Assembly: GCA_965247505.1 (NCBI GenBank)
Contig: OZ252020.1
Span: 3,658,001-3,722,000 of the forward strand
Origin: CAIYRG01 sp965247505
GTDB taxonomy: Bacteria; Pseudomonadota; Alphaproteobacteria; Micropepsales; Micropepsaceae
Direction: 5' to 3'
Length of the DNA: 64,000 bases
The notes under the pieces were generated by a model. The model saw only the letters and a program-made list of their open reading frames with translations, was not told where the DNA came from and did not search any database. Positions 26,886-34,557 of the stretch are shown in pieces. A program made the position numbers and the translations under genes. Within the stretch, counting starts at the first letter, position 1; every line of letters begins with the position of its first letter.

Positions 26886-28295
26886 CTAAACGCTATAGTA
26901 CATTTTGAATTCAACCGGATGGGGCGTGTGTTCGAAAGTATAAACTTCCTCCATCTTTAGATTGATGTAGCTGTCGATGAAGTCGTCACTGAATACGCCA
27001 CCTTTTGTCAGGAAGGCGCGGTCGCCATCGAGACTACTCAGCGCATCGCGTAATGAACCACAGACCGTAGGAATGCCCTGCAGTTCTTCAGGCGGGAGAG
27101 CATAAAGGTCCTTATCCATGGGTTCGCCCGGATGGATCTTGTTCTCGATGCCGTCTAGGCCTGCCATGAGCATCGCCGAATAGGCGAGATACGGATTTGA
27201 TCCCGGATCGGGGAACCGCACCTCGATGCGCTTGCCATTGGCGCTGGTCGCGAAGGGTATGCGCACGGCAGCCGAGCGATTGCGCGCCGAATAGGCAAGG
27301 AGCACAGGGGCTTCAAACCCGGGAATCAATCGTTTGTAAGAATTGGTCAGCGAATTCGTGAACGCATTGATCGCCTGCGCATGTTTGACGATACCACCGA
27401 TATAGAACAGGCAGGTCTCCGACAAATCTGCGTAGCCCGAGCCGGCGAAAACCGGCTTGCCATCCTTCCAAATCGACTGGTGCACATGCATGCCAGATCC
27501 GTTATCGCCATAGACCGGCTTGGGCATGAAGGTCGCGGTCTTGCCATAGGCGGCCGCAACTTGATGGATGACGTATTTATATACTTGCAAAGAGTCACCA
27601 GCCCGCACTATCGGCATGAACTTAATTCCAAGTTCGTGCTGCGAGGAAGCAACCTCGTGGTGATGCTTTTCAGGTTCGATCCCCATTTCGCCCATGACGG
27701 CGAGCATCTCGGAGCGAATGTCTTGTGCAGAATCGACCGGTGGGATCGGGAAGTAACCGCCTTTCTCCCGCGGCCGGTGACCCAAATTACCGGATTCATA
27801 TTCCGCACCAATATTGTAGGCGCCTTCCATGGAGTCGACTTGGTAAAAAGCCCTGTTTGAAGTCGTATCAAAGCGGACATCGTCGAAAATGAAAAATTCC
27901 GGCTCCGGGCCGAAAGAGGCTGTGTCGCCGATTCCGGTAGAATTCAGATATTTCTCCGCGAGACGGGCGATCGAACGCGGGTCGCGGTTATAAGGCTGGC
28001 CATTGAGCGGCTCTAGAACGTCGCAAACAAGCGTTAGCGTCGTTTGCGCGAAAAAAGGATCAATCATCGCCGTGTCGGGATCAGGCATCAGACACATGTC
28101 TGATTCGTTGATAGCTTTCCATCCTGCGATGGAGGAGCCATCGAACATCATGCCGTTGGCAAAAAAATCCTCGTCGACCAGCGAGAGGTCGAAGGTAACG
28201 TGCTGCCACTTTCCCCGCGGATCGGTGAAGCGCAGATCGACAAATTTCACTTCTTTGTCCTTGATCATTTGTAGGACGGAATTAGCGTCAGACAT
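26886..28295 (-). CDS. glnA: Glutamine synthetase type I
   Basis: A 469-residue GSI that makes glutamine from glutamate, ammonia and ATP, the main ammonium-assimilation step. Signatures: MFDGSSIAGWKAINESD (about 50-66), EPEFFIFDD, the glutamate/ATP-site NGSGMHVHQS (265-274), and RIPFATSANGKRIEVRFPD. The adenylylation site is Y398 in MDKDLYALPPEE, so activity is expected to be controlled by GlnE. Length equals that of E. coli GlnA. An open frame extends upstream to 28439 through the glnB-glnA gap, but ATG 28295 (MSDANSVLQM) is the conserved start. It is cotranscribed with glnB 85 bp upstream. Confidence 0.98.
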   Translation of the reverse strand: MSDANSVLQMIKDKEVKFVDLRFTDPRGKWQHVTFDLSLVDEDFFANGMMFDGSSIAGWKAINESDMCLMPDPDTAMIDPFFAQTTLTLVCDVLEPLNGQPYNRDPRSIARLAEKYLNSTGIGDTASFGPEPEFFIFDDVRFDTTSNRAFYQVDSMEGAYNIGAEYESGNLGHRPREKGGYFPIPPVDSAQDIRSEMLAVMGEMGIEPEKHHHEVASSQHELGIKFMPIVRAGDSLQVYKYVIHQVAAAYGKTATFMPKPVYGDNGSGMHVHQSIWKDGKPVFAGSGYADLSETCLFYIGGIVKHAQAINAFTNSLTNSYKRLIPGFEAPVLLAYSARNRSAAVRIPFATSANGKRIEVRFPDPGSNPYLAYSAMLMAGLDGIENKIHPGEPMDKDLYALPPEELQGIPTVCGSLRDALSSLDGDRAFLTKGGVFSDDFIDSYINLKMEEVYTFEHTPHPVEFKMYYSV

Positions 28296-28347
28296 TAGGT
28301 TCGGTCTTTCCTCAAAATACGATTGGCCCCAAAAACAGTCTGTAAGC

Positions 28348-28364
28348 AGAGGGGCATGCCCTCC
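28348..28364 (-). other. GC-rich palindrome in the glnB-glnA gap
   Basis: GGGCATGCCC with matching flanks (AGAGGGGCATGCCCTC at 28348-28363) lies between glnB and glnA; a run of five T follows on the minus strand at 28331-28335. It could be a weak attenuator or an RNA stability element separating glnB and glnA expression. I cannot tell which. Confidence 0.35.
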
Positions 28365-28380
28365 CAAACAGAATTCGAAT

Positions 28381-28719
28381 TTATACCGCGTCGGCTCCGC
28401 GCTCTCCGGTACGGATGCGGGTCGCTTCGTGGACATCAAGCACGAAAATCTTACCGTCGCCTATGCGCCCCGTGCGTGCCGCTTTCATAACGGCTTCGAT
28501 CGCAGGTTCGACTTGTTCGTCGGTAAGCACGATCTCGACTTTTACTTTTGGTAGAAAATCCACCACATATTCGGCGCCGCGGTAGAGCTCTGTATGGCCC
28601 TTTTGGCGACCGAAACCCTTTGCCTCCGTTACGGTTATCCCCTGAACTCCAACCTCATGAAGCGCCTCTTTAACTTCGTCAAGTTTGAAGGGCTTTATGA
28701 TTGCCTCAATTTTTTTCAT
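28381..28719 (-). CDS. glnB: Nitrogen regulatory protein PII
   Basis: A 112-residue PII protein, a trimeric sensor of 2-oxoglutarate, ATP/ADP and, through uridylylation, glutamine. It starts MKKIEAIIKPFKLDEVKEAL. The T-loop contains Y51 (TELYRGAEYVVDFLPKVK), the uridylylation site of GlnD; the B-loop is TGRIGDGKIFV. Gene order glnB-glnA is typical of Alphaproteobacteria, which favours GlnB over GlnK (GlnK is normally next to amtB; none is here). The upstream region carries a sigma-54 promoter. Confidence 0.96.
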   Translation of the reverse strand: MKKIEAIIKPFKLDEVKEALHEVGVQGITVTEAKGFGRQKGHTELYRGAEYVVDFLPKVKVEIVLTDEQVEPAIEAVMKAARTGRIGDGKIFVLDVHEATRIRTGERGADAV

Positions 28720-28802
28720 TTTGTCCCTATGGCGTGTGAAATTGCGCGGGTGTTCCCACCCCCGTCCTCTACCGCGCTATTGTGATGCGGTGTAGAGGCT
28801 CT

Positions 28803-28818
28803 AGCAGGGCTCGTGCCA
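28803..28818 (-). promoter_or_regulatory. Sigma-54 (-24/-12) promoter of glnBA
   Basis: Read on the minus strand the sequence is TGGCACGAGCCCTGCT, compared with the sigma-54 consensus TGGCAC-N5-TTGCW: one mismatch, and the essential GG-N10-GC spacing is exact. The predicted start site is near 28792, about 72 nt before the glnB start codon. NtrC-dependent glnBA expression is well known in Alphaproteobacteria. I did not find a convincing NtrC site upstream. Confidence 0.8.
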
Positions 28819-28819
28819 G

Positions 28820-29005
28820 AATCTCCGTTGGAGATAATCAATTATATTCAATAGCCTACCTGTAAACTTTGCGCCTGCCCTTATTGCTGGAGCCTATAAT
28901 ATGGGCAAACTGTACAATTCATAGGCGTTAAATGGCTAGCTATGGACATTGCTACGCGGTGGCGCCTTTGCCAATTTCGCAAGGCTGTAAAACACGGAAA
29001 AGCGT
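28820..29005. other. Divergent intergenic region between the glnB promoter and the aminotransferase gene
   Basis: Together with the glnB leader this non-coding stretch spans 28720-29005. It is AT-rich around 28838-28855 and 28893-28925, where the aminotransferase promoter is expected. TATAAT occurs at 28894-28899, but I see no convincing -35 at the right distance. A bulged hairpin (CCTCTAC 28766-28772 / GTAGAGG 28792-28798) lies at the predicted glnB transcription start. Confidence 0.5.
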
Positions 29006-30181
29006 ATGACCGCAGGGCAAGAAAATCCTGTTTTTGCGAGGCAAGGCACGACGATATTTACGGTGATGTCGGCGCTGGCAGCGGATCATGGGGCAATTAA
29101 TCTGGGGCAGGGCTTTCCCGACGAGGATGGTCCGCTTGCCATCCGGGAGGCAGCGGCAAAAGCCCTGCGCGAGGGCCCCAACCAATACCCGCCAATGACC
29201 GGTCTTTCTGCGCTGCGCAATGCGGTTGCCGCTCACGACGCGCGTTTCTACGGATTAAAGTTCGATCAGGAGCGCGAAGTCGTGGTGACTTCAGGGGCGA
29301 CAGAAGCTCTTGCCGACAGCTTTATGGCGCTGACCAGGCCAGGCGACGAAGTGGTCATCATCGAGCCTGCTTATGATTCTGATCGTCCCATGCTTGATGC
29401 ACTGGGTGCCAGCATCAAAACAATCCGATTGGCGCCGCCAGATTTTCGACTGAGCGAGACAATGCTGGAAAAGGCTTTTTCGGAGCGGACAAAGCTTGTT
29501 GCCGTCAACTCGCCGCTCAACCCCGCCGGACGCGTGTTTGATCGAGACGAGTTAGAACACATCGCGGCATTTTTGACCCGTTATGACGCCTATGCGGTCT
29601 GCGATGACGTCTATGAGCATCTGGTTTTCGGCGAGCGCGAGCATGTTCCACTTATTTCGCTTCCCAAAATGCGCGAACGCTGCGTGCGTATTGGCTCGGC
29701 CGGAAAGATGTTTTCTCTTACCGGCTGGAAGGCCGGCTGGGTGACGGGCCCCCACTCGCTTATGAGGCTGGTTGCCAACGCGCATCAGTTCAACACTTTT
29801 ACCACTTCGCCGGCATTGCAATTGGGCGTTGCCTATGCGCTTGAGAGTGAGATGGAGTTTACTTTGTCGTTGACGCGCGAGCTTCAGGCCAAGCGTGATT
29901 TTCTTGGTGAGGCGTTAACGCGCGCCGGCTTTGGCGTTTTGCCTTGCGAGGGAGCTTATTTTCTAACCACCGATGCAAGCAAACTGACGGCAGAGTCCGA
30001 CCGCTCGTTCTGTGAGCGTCTCACACGGGAAGCCGGCGTCGCGGCCATCCCCTTCTCGCCATTCTACGGTGAAGACGCACCATCAGGCTTAATCCGTTTT
30101 GCGTTTTGCAAGCGACAGGATGTGCTGAACGAGGCGGCGCGCAGGCTTGAAAACTATTTTGCTCCGGTCGCTTTGAGATGA
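29006..30181 (+). CDS. PLP-dependent aminotransferase, class I/II (KAT/YbdL-like)
   Basis: A 391-residue fold-type I aminotransferase. N-terminal INLGQGFPDEDGP is characteristic of the methionine/kynurenine aminotransferase (YbdL, KAT) group; the PLP lysine is K234 in SAGKMFSLTGWKAGW; VNSPLNPAGRVF and the Asp/Tyr pair in VCDDVYEHLVF bind the cofactor; the C-terminal arginine lies in LIRFAFCK. Several such enzymes are misnamed, so the amino donor and acceptor are left open; an aromatic, methionine or succinyl-DAP substrate is possible. ATG start; stop overlaps nnr by 4 nt, so the two genes form an operon diverging from glnBA. Confidence 0.88.
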   Translation: MTAGQENPVFARQGTTIFTVMSALAADHGAINLGQGFPDEDGPLAIREAAAKALREGPNQYPPMTGLSALRNAVAAHDARFYGLKFDQEREVVVTSGATEALADSFMALTRPGDEVVIIEPAYDSDRPMLDALGASIKTIRLAPPDFRLSETMLEKAFSERTKLVAVNSPLNPAGRVFDRDELEHIAAFLTRYDAYAVCDDVYEHLVFGEREHVPLISLPKMRERCVRIGSAGKMFSLTGWKAGWVTGPHSLMRLVANAHQFNTFTTSPALQLGVAYALESEMEFTLSLTRELQAKRDFLGEALTRAGFGVLPCEGAYFLTTDASKLTAESDRSFCERLTREAGVAAIPFSPFYGEDAPSGLIRFAFCKRQDVLNEAARRLENYFAPVALR

Positions 30182-31656
30182 GCGGGCCCGAACTCCTAAC
30201 CGTCGCTGAAATGGGCCAAGCCGACCGAATGGCGGTGGAGGACGGCGTACCTTCGCTCGAATTGATGGAAACAGCCGGTAGTCACGTCGCTTTGGAAGTC
30301 ATGAAGCACTCGCCGCAAACCGAAATCGCCGTCCTTTGTGGGCCGGGTAATAATGGCGGCGATGGGTATGTTGTCGCACGCCATCTAAAGGACCGCGGAT
30401 GGAAAGTTTGGGTAGAGACCTATGGCGACCCGGCAGCTCTCAAGGGTGACGCCGCGGAAATGTATTCCAAATGGGACGGGGAAACGCGCCCCTTGGCGCG
30501 CGATTGGAAGGCTGGACTCGTGGTCGACGCTCTATTCGGCGCCGGTCTATCGCGCCCTCTCGACAGCGATCTCCAAGCGGTGATCAAATCGCTGAACGCA
30601 AGCGACATCCCGGTAGTCTCCGTCGATGTCCCAAGCGGGCTGTCTGGTGACCTTGGAAAACCATTGGGCGAAATCTGCGTCCGCGCGACTGCGACCGTGA
30701 CTTTTTTTCGGAAAAAGCCAGGCCATCTCTTGATGCCAGGGCGCAGCTATTGTGGCCAAACACGTGTTACCGAAATCGGCATTCCCGAAAGCGTATTGGA
30801 GACCCTTCGCCCAACTGCTTTCGACAACGGACCAGATCTTTGGGGTTCAAAATTTCCGTGGCCAAAGCCCGAGGGTCATAAATATAACCGGGGCCACGCG
30901 GTTGTGCTCAGCGGGCCCGCCCATGCGACGGGGGCTGCGCGGCTTGCCGCGCGCGGAGCACTGCGTGTTGGAGCTGGTCTTGTCACCGTTGCAAGCCCCT
31001 CGGACGCGCTCAGCGTCAACGCTGCGCATCTCACCGTGATTATGGTCAAACCTTGCGACAATGCTCGCGATTTGGCGACGTTCCTCGAAGATAAGCGTCT
31101 CAATGCCGTAGCCCTCGGCCCGGGTCTTGGCGTTGGCCCTGCGACAAAGGATTTCGTCTCCGCCGTACTGGGTAGCGGAGCGTCCGCGGTACTCGACGCC
31201 GATGCGCTGACATCCTTTGCAGACAATCGGGCGGGCTTGCTTGCAATGCTTCACGATCGGGTAGTGATGACGCCACATGAGGGCGAGTTTGAGCGTTTGT
31301 TCCCGGGTCTATTGAAACAATCGCAATCGCGATTGGAAGCGGCACGTGCGGCCTCGGCCCAAGCAAAATGCATCGTTTTATTGAAGGGCGCAGATACGAT
31401 TATCGCCGCGCCGGATGGGCGTGCGGCGATCAATGCGAATGCGCCGCCCTGGCTGGCAACCGCCGGAGCGGGCGATGTGCTTGCGGGATTTGTCGTGGGG
31501 TTGCTGGCACAAGGCATGGCGCCCTTTGACACTGCCGCTGCTGCCGCCTGGCTGCACGGCGAAGCGGCGGCATATTTTGGGATGGGGCTGATTGCGGAAG
31601 ATTTGGCGGAGACGCTTCCAGATGTGCTTCAAGATCTGAATGCGTCGAGAGCGTGA
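30178..31656 (+). CDS. nnr: Bifunctional NAD(P)H-hydrate epimerase / ADP-dependent dehydratase
   Basis: A 492-residue metabolite-repair enzyme that epimerises and dehydrates damaged NAD(P)HX back to NAD(P)H. The N-terminal YjeF_N domain (residues about 1-215) has CGPGNNGGDGYVVARHL and VDVPSGLSGD; the C-terminal ribokinase-like domain (about 225-490) has ALGPGLGVG, VMTPHEGEFERLF, VLLKGADTII and the nucleotide-binding TAGAGDVLAGFVVGLL. Both halves look complete and the length is normal for the fused bacterial form. Translationally coupled to the aminotransferase. Confidence 0.96.
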   Translation: MSGPELLTVAEMGQADRMAVEDGVPSLELMETAGSHVALEVMKHSPQTEIAVLCGPGNNGGDGYVVARHLKDRGWKVWVETYGDPAALKGDAAEMYSKWDGETRPLARDWKAGLVVDALFGAGLSRPLDSDLQAVIKSLNASDIPVVSVDVPSGLSGDLGKPLGEICVRATATVTFFRKKPGHLLMPGRSYCGQTRVTEIGIPESVLETLRPTAFDNGPDLWGSKFPWPKPEGHKYNRGHAVVLSGPAHATGAARLAARGALRVGAGLVTVASPSDALSVNAAHLTVIMVKPCDNARDLATFLEDKRLNAVALGPGLGVGPATKDFVSAVLGSGASAVLDADALTSFADNRAGLLAMLHDRVVMTPHEGEFERLFPGLLKQSQSRLEAARAASAQAKCIVLLKGADTIIAAPDGRAAINANAPPWLATAGAGDVLAGFVVGLLAQGMAPFDTAAAAAWLHGEAAAYFGMGLIAEDLAETLPDVLQDLNASRA

Positions 31657-32116
31657 ACACCGAGTAGAGCCGCTGTTTGCGCCCGGCCAAAGCAACCAAA
31701 GATCAAGCCAAATGCTCATTTTACGAGATCTTTGAAACGCTTGAGTGCGCGCGGTTTCGCCTTAAGCACCCTTGGACATGGCCCGAAACAAACTTCCTAG
31801 GGCTATCTTTGGGCACTTTGGCCGCGCTTAGAATGGCGTGGCGTGGGGAAAATCGAGATAATTAGGCACCCTCGGGAACATAGCCTGCTGCAGAAAAATG
31901 CGCTTTGAGAGCGGGTTAACAGGGCAGGTCACTAGCCCACTCTCAAAGCGCTGTGATATAGGCGCCCCTTCGCCCGTGTTTCGACGAATGCCGCCCCGCA
32001 CGATCCTGTTGGGGCGGGGATTTGAAACGGGCTCCACCGTGCCGGGTTTCGGCACATTTTATGTTGCTGGTACGCTAGGCCGAATGAATGCCAGAGCTTG
32101 TCGGCAGGGCGCGCGA
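31657..32116. other. Non-coding region between nnr and tRNA-Leu
   Basis: 460 bp without a credible gene; the open frame from 31898 runs into the tRNA and is an artefact. Its only notable content is the 19-bp inverted repeat at 31900-31951. The tRNA-Leu promoter must lie in the distal part, but no clear -35/-10 pair is evident to me. Confidence 0.7.
31900..31951. repeat. Long inverted repeat upstream of tRNA-Leu
   Basis: The left arm 31900-31918 (GCGCTTTGAGAGCGGGTTA) and right arm 31933-31951 are complementary at 17 of 19 positions, one of the two exceptions being a G-T wobble; the loop is 14 nt. The hairpin would be very stable in RNA. No T-run follows on either strand, so it is not a standard terminator. 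It could be a protein-binding palindrome, an RNA element at the end of the nnr transcript, or a small repeat element. Confidence 0.85.
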
Positions 32117-32201
32117 GCGGGCGTGGCGGAACTGGTAGACGCGCTGGATTTAGGATCCAGTGACGAAAGTCGTGGGGGTTCAAGTCCCTCCGCCCGCACC
32201 A
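32117..32201 (+). tRNA. tRNA-Leu(UAG)
   Basis: An 85-nt tRNA with acceptor stem GCGGGCG/CGCCCGC, anticodon stem CTGGA/TCCAG with loop TTTAGGA (anticodon TAG), a long class II variable arm (GAC-GAAA-GTC), T arm GGGGG-TTCAAGT-CCCTC, and an encoded CCA end. The long variable arm and anticodon fix it as leucine. It lies 34 bp before the trigger factor gene. Confidence 0.96.
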
Positions 32202-32235
32202 TCGCGCGAATGAAGATTTGAATTTGGAAACGGTC

Positions 32236-33678
32236 ATGGAAATTACAGAAACGCTCACCCAGGACTTGCATCGCGAGTTTAAGATTGTCGTCGGGTCCGG
32301 CGATCTGGACGAGAAGCTCACCGGCCGGATTGCGGAAATGCAACCGCGTCTAAATCTGAAAGGCTTCCGCCCGGGAAAGGTTCCTGTTTCCCACCTCAAA
32401 AAAACCTACGGCAAGTCTTTGATGGGCGAAATCGTCAACAAAATTGTGAACGAGTGCAGCGAACAGGCGTTGAAAGAACGCTCGCTTACACCGGCAACAA
32501 CGCCGCGGGTGGATTTTGTGTCCGAGTTGGAAACGGTTGTTGATGGTAAGGCCGATTTGGAGTTCACGGTCAAAGTGGATCTGATGCCCGAATTCGAAGT
32601 TGGAAACATTTCGGATCTTGAAGCAGAGCGCCTTGTTGCGGAAGTTGCCGACGAGGACGTCGAGACATCGATAAAGAAGCTCGCGGAATCACAAAAAGTA
32701 TTTATTGAAAAGGGCGGCGACGCGGCGTCGGAAATGGGTGACGCCATTACCATCGACTTTGTCGGCAAGATTGACGGAGAGGAATTCGAAGGCGGTAAGA
32801 CCGAAAACATCGATCTTACGCTTGGGAGTGGCAGCTTCGTTCCAGGTTTTGAGGAGCAGTTGGTAGGCACAAAGACGGGGGACGCGCGTAGCGTCAAAGT
32901 GACATTTCCGGATGATTATGGGCGTGCGGAAATTGCCGGTAAGTCAGCCGAGTTTGATGTGCAAATCAAAACCGTGAAGTATGCCGAAGCGGTTCCGGTC
33001 GATGATAAGCTTGCTAGCGCCGTCGGAATGGAAAATCTTACGGCGCTGAACGAGGCGATTCGTACTCAATTAAAAGGGGAACACGCGCGGGCAAGCCGGA
33101 GCCACTTAAAGCGACGCATTCTCGACGCGCTCGACGGGTCATATGATTTTTCCTTGCCGCCCGGAATGGTGGACACCGAGTTTGATGCGATTTGGCGCCA
33201 TCTAGAGTCCGAAATCGAGCGCGAAGGTAAAACGAAGGAAGAGCAGGCGCAGAGCGAAGAGGAACTAAAGGCCGAATACCGCGCCATTGCGGAACGGCGA
33301 GTCCGCTTAGGGCTTATTCTCGCAAAAATTGGAGAGCAAAACGGATTGGACGTAGGCCAGGAAGAGCTCAACAGAGCGGTCGCCGCGCGGGCGCGCCAAT
33401 ATCCTGGGCAGGAGCAAAAGATTTACGAGCACATTGCCAACAATCCTCAAGCGCTTGCTGAGATTCGTGTTCCGATTTTCGAAGACAAAGTAGTCGACTT
33501 CATATCTGAACTTATCTCAGTGACAGATCGCCCTGTTGACCGTGATACGCTCTTTCTCGATCCGGACACGGCAGCCGAGAAACTAGGGCCGCCCAAGGAC
33601 AAAGCGAAAGCAAAAGCCAAAAAGAGCAGCGGCAAACCGAAGGCGAAGGCAAAGGCAGCGAAAAAGAAGAGCGATTGA
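32236..33678 (+). CDS. tig: Trigger factor (ribosome-associated chaperone and peptidyl-prolyl isomerase)
   Basis: A 480-residue trigger factor that binds the ribosome exit tunnel and shields nascent chains. The ribosome-docking signature is LKGFRPGKVP (about residues 39-48). The FKBP-type domain spans about 160-245 (GDAITIDFVGKIDGEEFEGG, GSGSFVPGFEEQLVG). A helical C-terminal domain follows, with an added Lys/Ala-rich tail (about residues 455-480, AKAKAKKSSGKPKAKAKAA) common in Alphaproteobacteria. ATG 32236 is preferred to TTG 32218: it gives the conserved MEITETL start, with GGAAAC upstream. It leads the tig-clpP-clpX-lon run. Confidence 0.96.
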   Translation: MEITETLTQDLHREFKIVVGSGDLDEKLTGRIAEMQPRLNLKGFRPGKVPVSHLKKTYGKSLMGEIVNKIVNECSEQALKERSLTPATTPRVDFVSELETVVDGKADLEFTVKVDLMPEFEVGNISDLEAERLVAEVADEDVETSIKKLAESQKVFIEKGGDAASEMGDAITIDFVGKIDGEEFEGGKTENIDLTLGSGSFVPGFEEQLVGTKTGDARSVKVTFPDDYGRAEIAGKSAEFDVQIKTVKYAEAVPVDDKLASAVGMENLTALNEAIRTQLKGEHARASRSHLKRRILDALDGSYDFSLPPGMVDTEFDAIWRHLESEIEREGKTKEEQAQSEEELKAEYRAIAERRVRLGLILAKIGEQNGLDVGQEELNRAVAARARQYPGQEQKIYEHIANNPQALAEIRVPIFEDKVVDFISELISVTDRPVDRDTLFLDPDTAAEKLGPPKDKAKAKAKKSSGKPKAKAKAAKKKSD

Positions 33679-33730
33679 CGCGGGATAGCTCAATCCGCAG
33701 TCTCAAGGACCGAATCAGAGGCTAGAGGCG

Positions 33731-34363
33731 ATGAACGAACCGCGTGATGCTTACATGAATACCCTGGTGCCGATGGTGGTTGAACAGACAGCCCGTGGCG
33801 AACGCGCCTACGACATCTTCTCGCGACTATTGAAGGAGCGGATCATATTCGTAATTGGCCCGATTGAAGATTCGGTGGCCAGTCTCGTCACGGCACAATT
33901 GCTGTATCTCGAGGCTGAGAATCCCAAAAAAGAAATCGCGATGTACATTAATTCGCCAGGTGGCCTCGTGACCTCAGGGCTCGCGATCTACGACACAATG
34001 CAATATGTGCGCCCTCCGGTTCAGACGCTCTGCGTGGGGCAGGCCGCCTCCGCTGCATCGCTTCTCCTTTGCGCCGGCGAAAAGGGCCATCGTTTTGCCC
34101 TTCCCAATAGCCGGATATTGGTCCACCAGCCCTCAGCTTCCTATCGGGGTCAGGCGACCGATATTGCCCGTCACGCCCAGGAAATCGTCAAATTGAAGGG
34201 GCGTCTGAACGAAATTTACGCCAAGCACACGGGCCAGGAAGTACCGGCAGTCGAGAAGTCCCTGGACCGCGACACCTATTTGACCGCGGACGAAGCGCGG
34301 GAATTCGGCTTGCTTGATGAGGTGTTTTCCCGCCGCCCGGGGCCCGAGGAAGACGAGAATTAG
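33731..34363 (+). CDS. clpP: ATP-dependent Clp protease proteolytic subunit
   Basis: A 210-residue serine protease forming the tetradecameric chamber that degrades substrates fed by ClpX or ClpA. The catalytic triad is S107 (GQAASAAS), H132 (RILVHQPS) and D181 (DRDTYLT), with the same 25- and 49-residue spacings as the E. coli enzyme. INSPGGLVTSGLAIYDTM is the conserved handle region. Start ATG with GAGG upstream. It is 53 bp after tig and 194 bp before clpX. Confidence 0.97.
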   Translation: MNEPRDAYMNTLVPMVVEQTARGERAYDIFSRLLKERIIFVIGPIEDSVASLVTAQLLYLEAENPKKEIAMYINSPGGLVTSGLAIYDTMQYVRPPVQTLCVGQAASAASLLLCAGEKGHRFALPNSRILVHQPSASYRGQATDIARHAQEIVKLKGRLNEIYAKHTGQEVPAVEKSLDRDTYLTADEAREFGLLDEVFSRRPGPEEDEN

Positions 34364-34557
34364 CTCTTTGGGGCCCAAATTTCTGCAGAAAACGGGCTTT
34401 TAAACAATTCTTGATCCCTAAGCTCTTATCGTGATCGAATGGTTTTTGCAGAGTGATTTGCGCCGGAGCTCCGGTAAAGCTTTCTGGCGTGAGTTTTGCG
34501 TAACATTCTTCACCCAATTCCGGGGGTGAGAATTTTTAGAGTTTTCGAGGAGTGCCC

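Noticed and set aside
31898..32221. Open frame reading GVAELVDALDLGSS
   Set aside because: This peptide is the well-known conceptual translation of a tRNA-Leu gene; the frame runs through the hairpin and the tRNA.
34364..34557. A heat-shock promoter in the clpP-clpX spacer (CTTGATC near 34408)
   Set aside because: No acceptable -10 follows at the right distance, so I do not call it.
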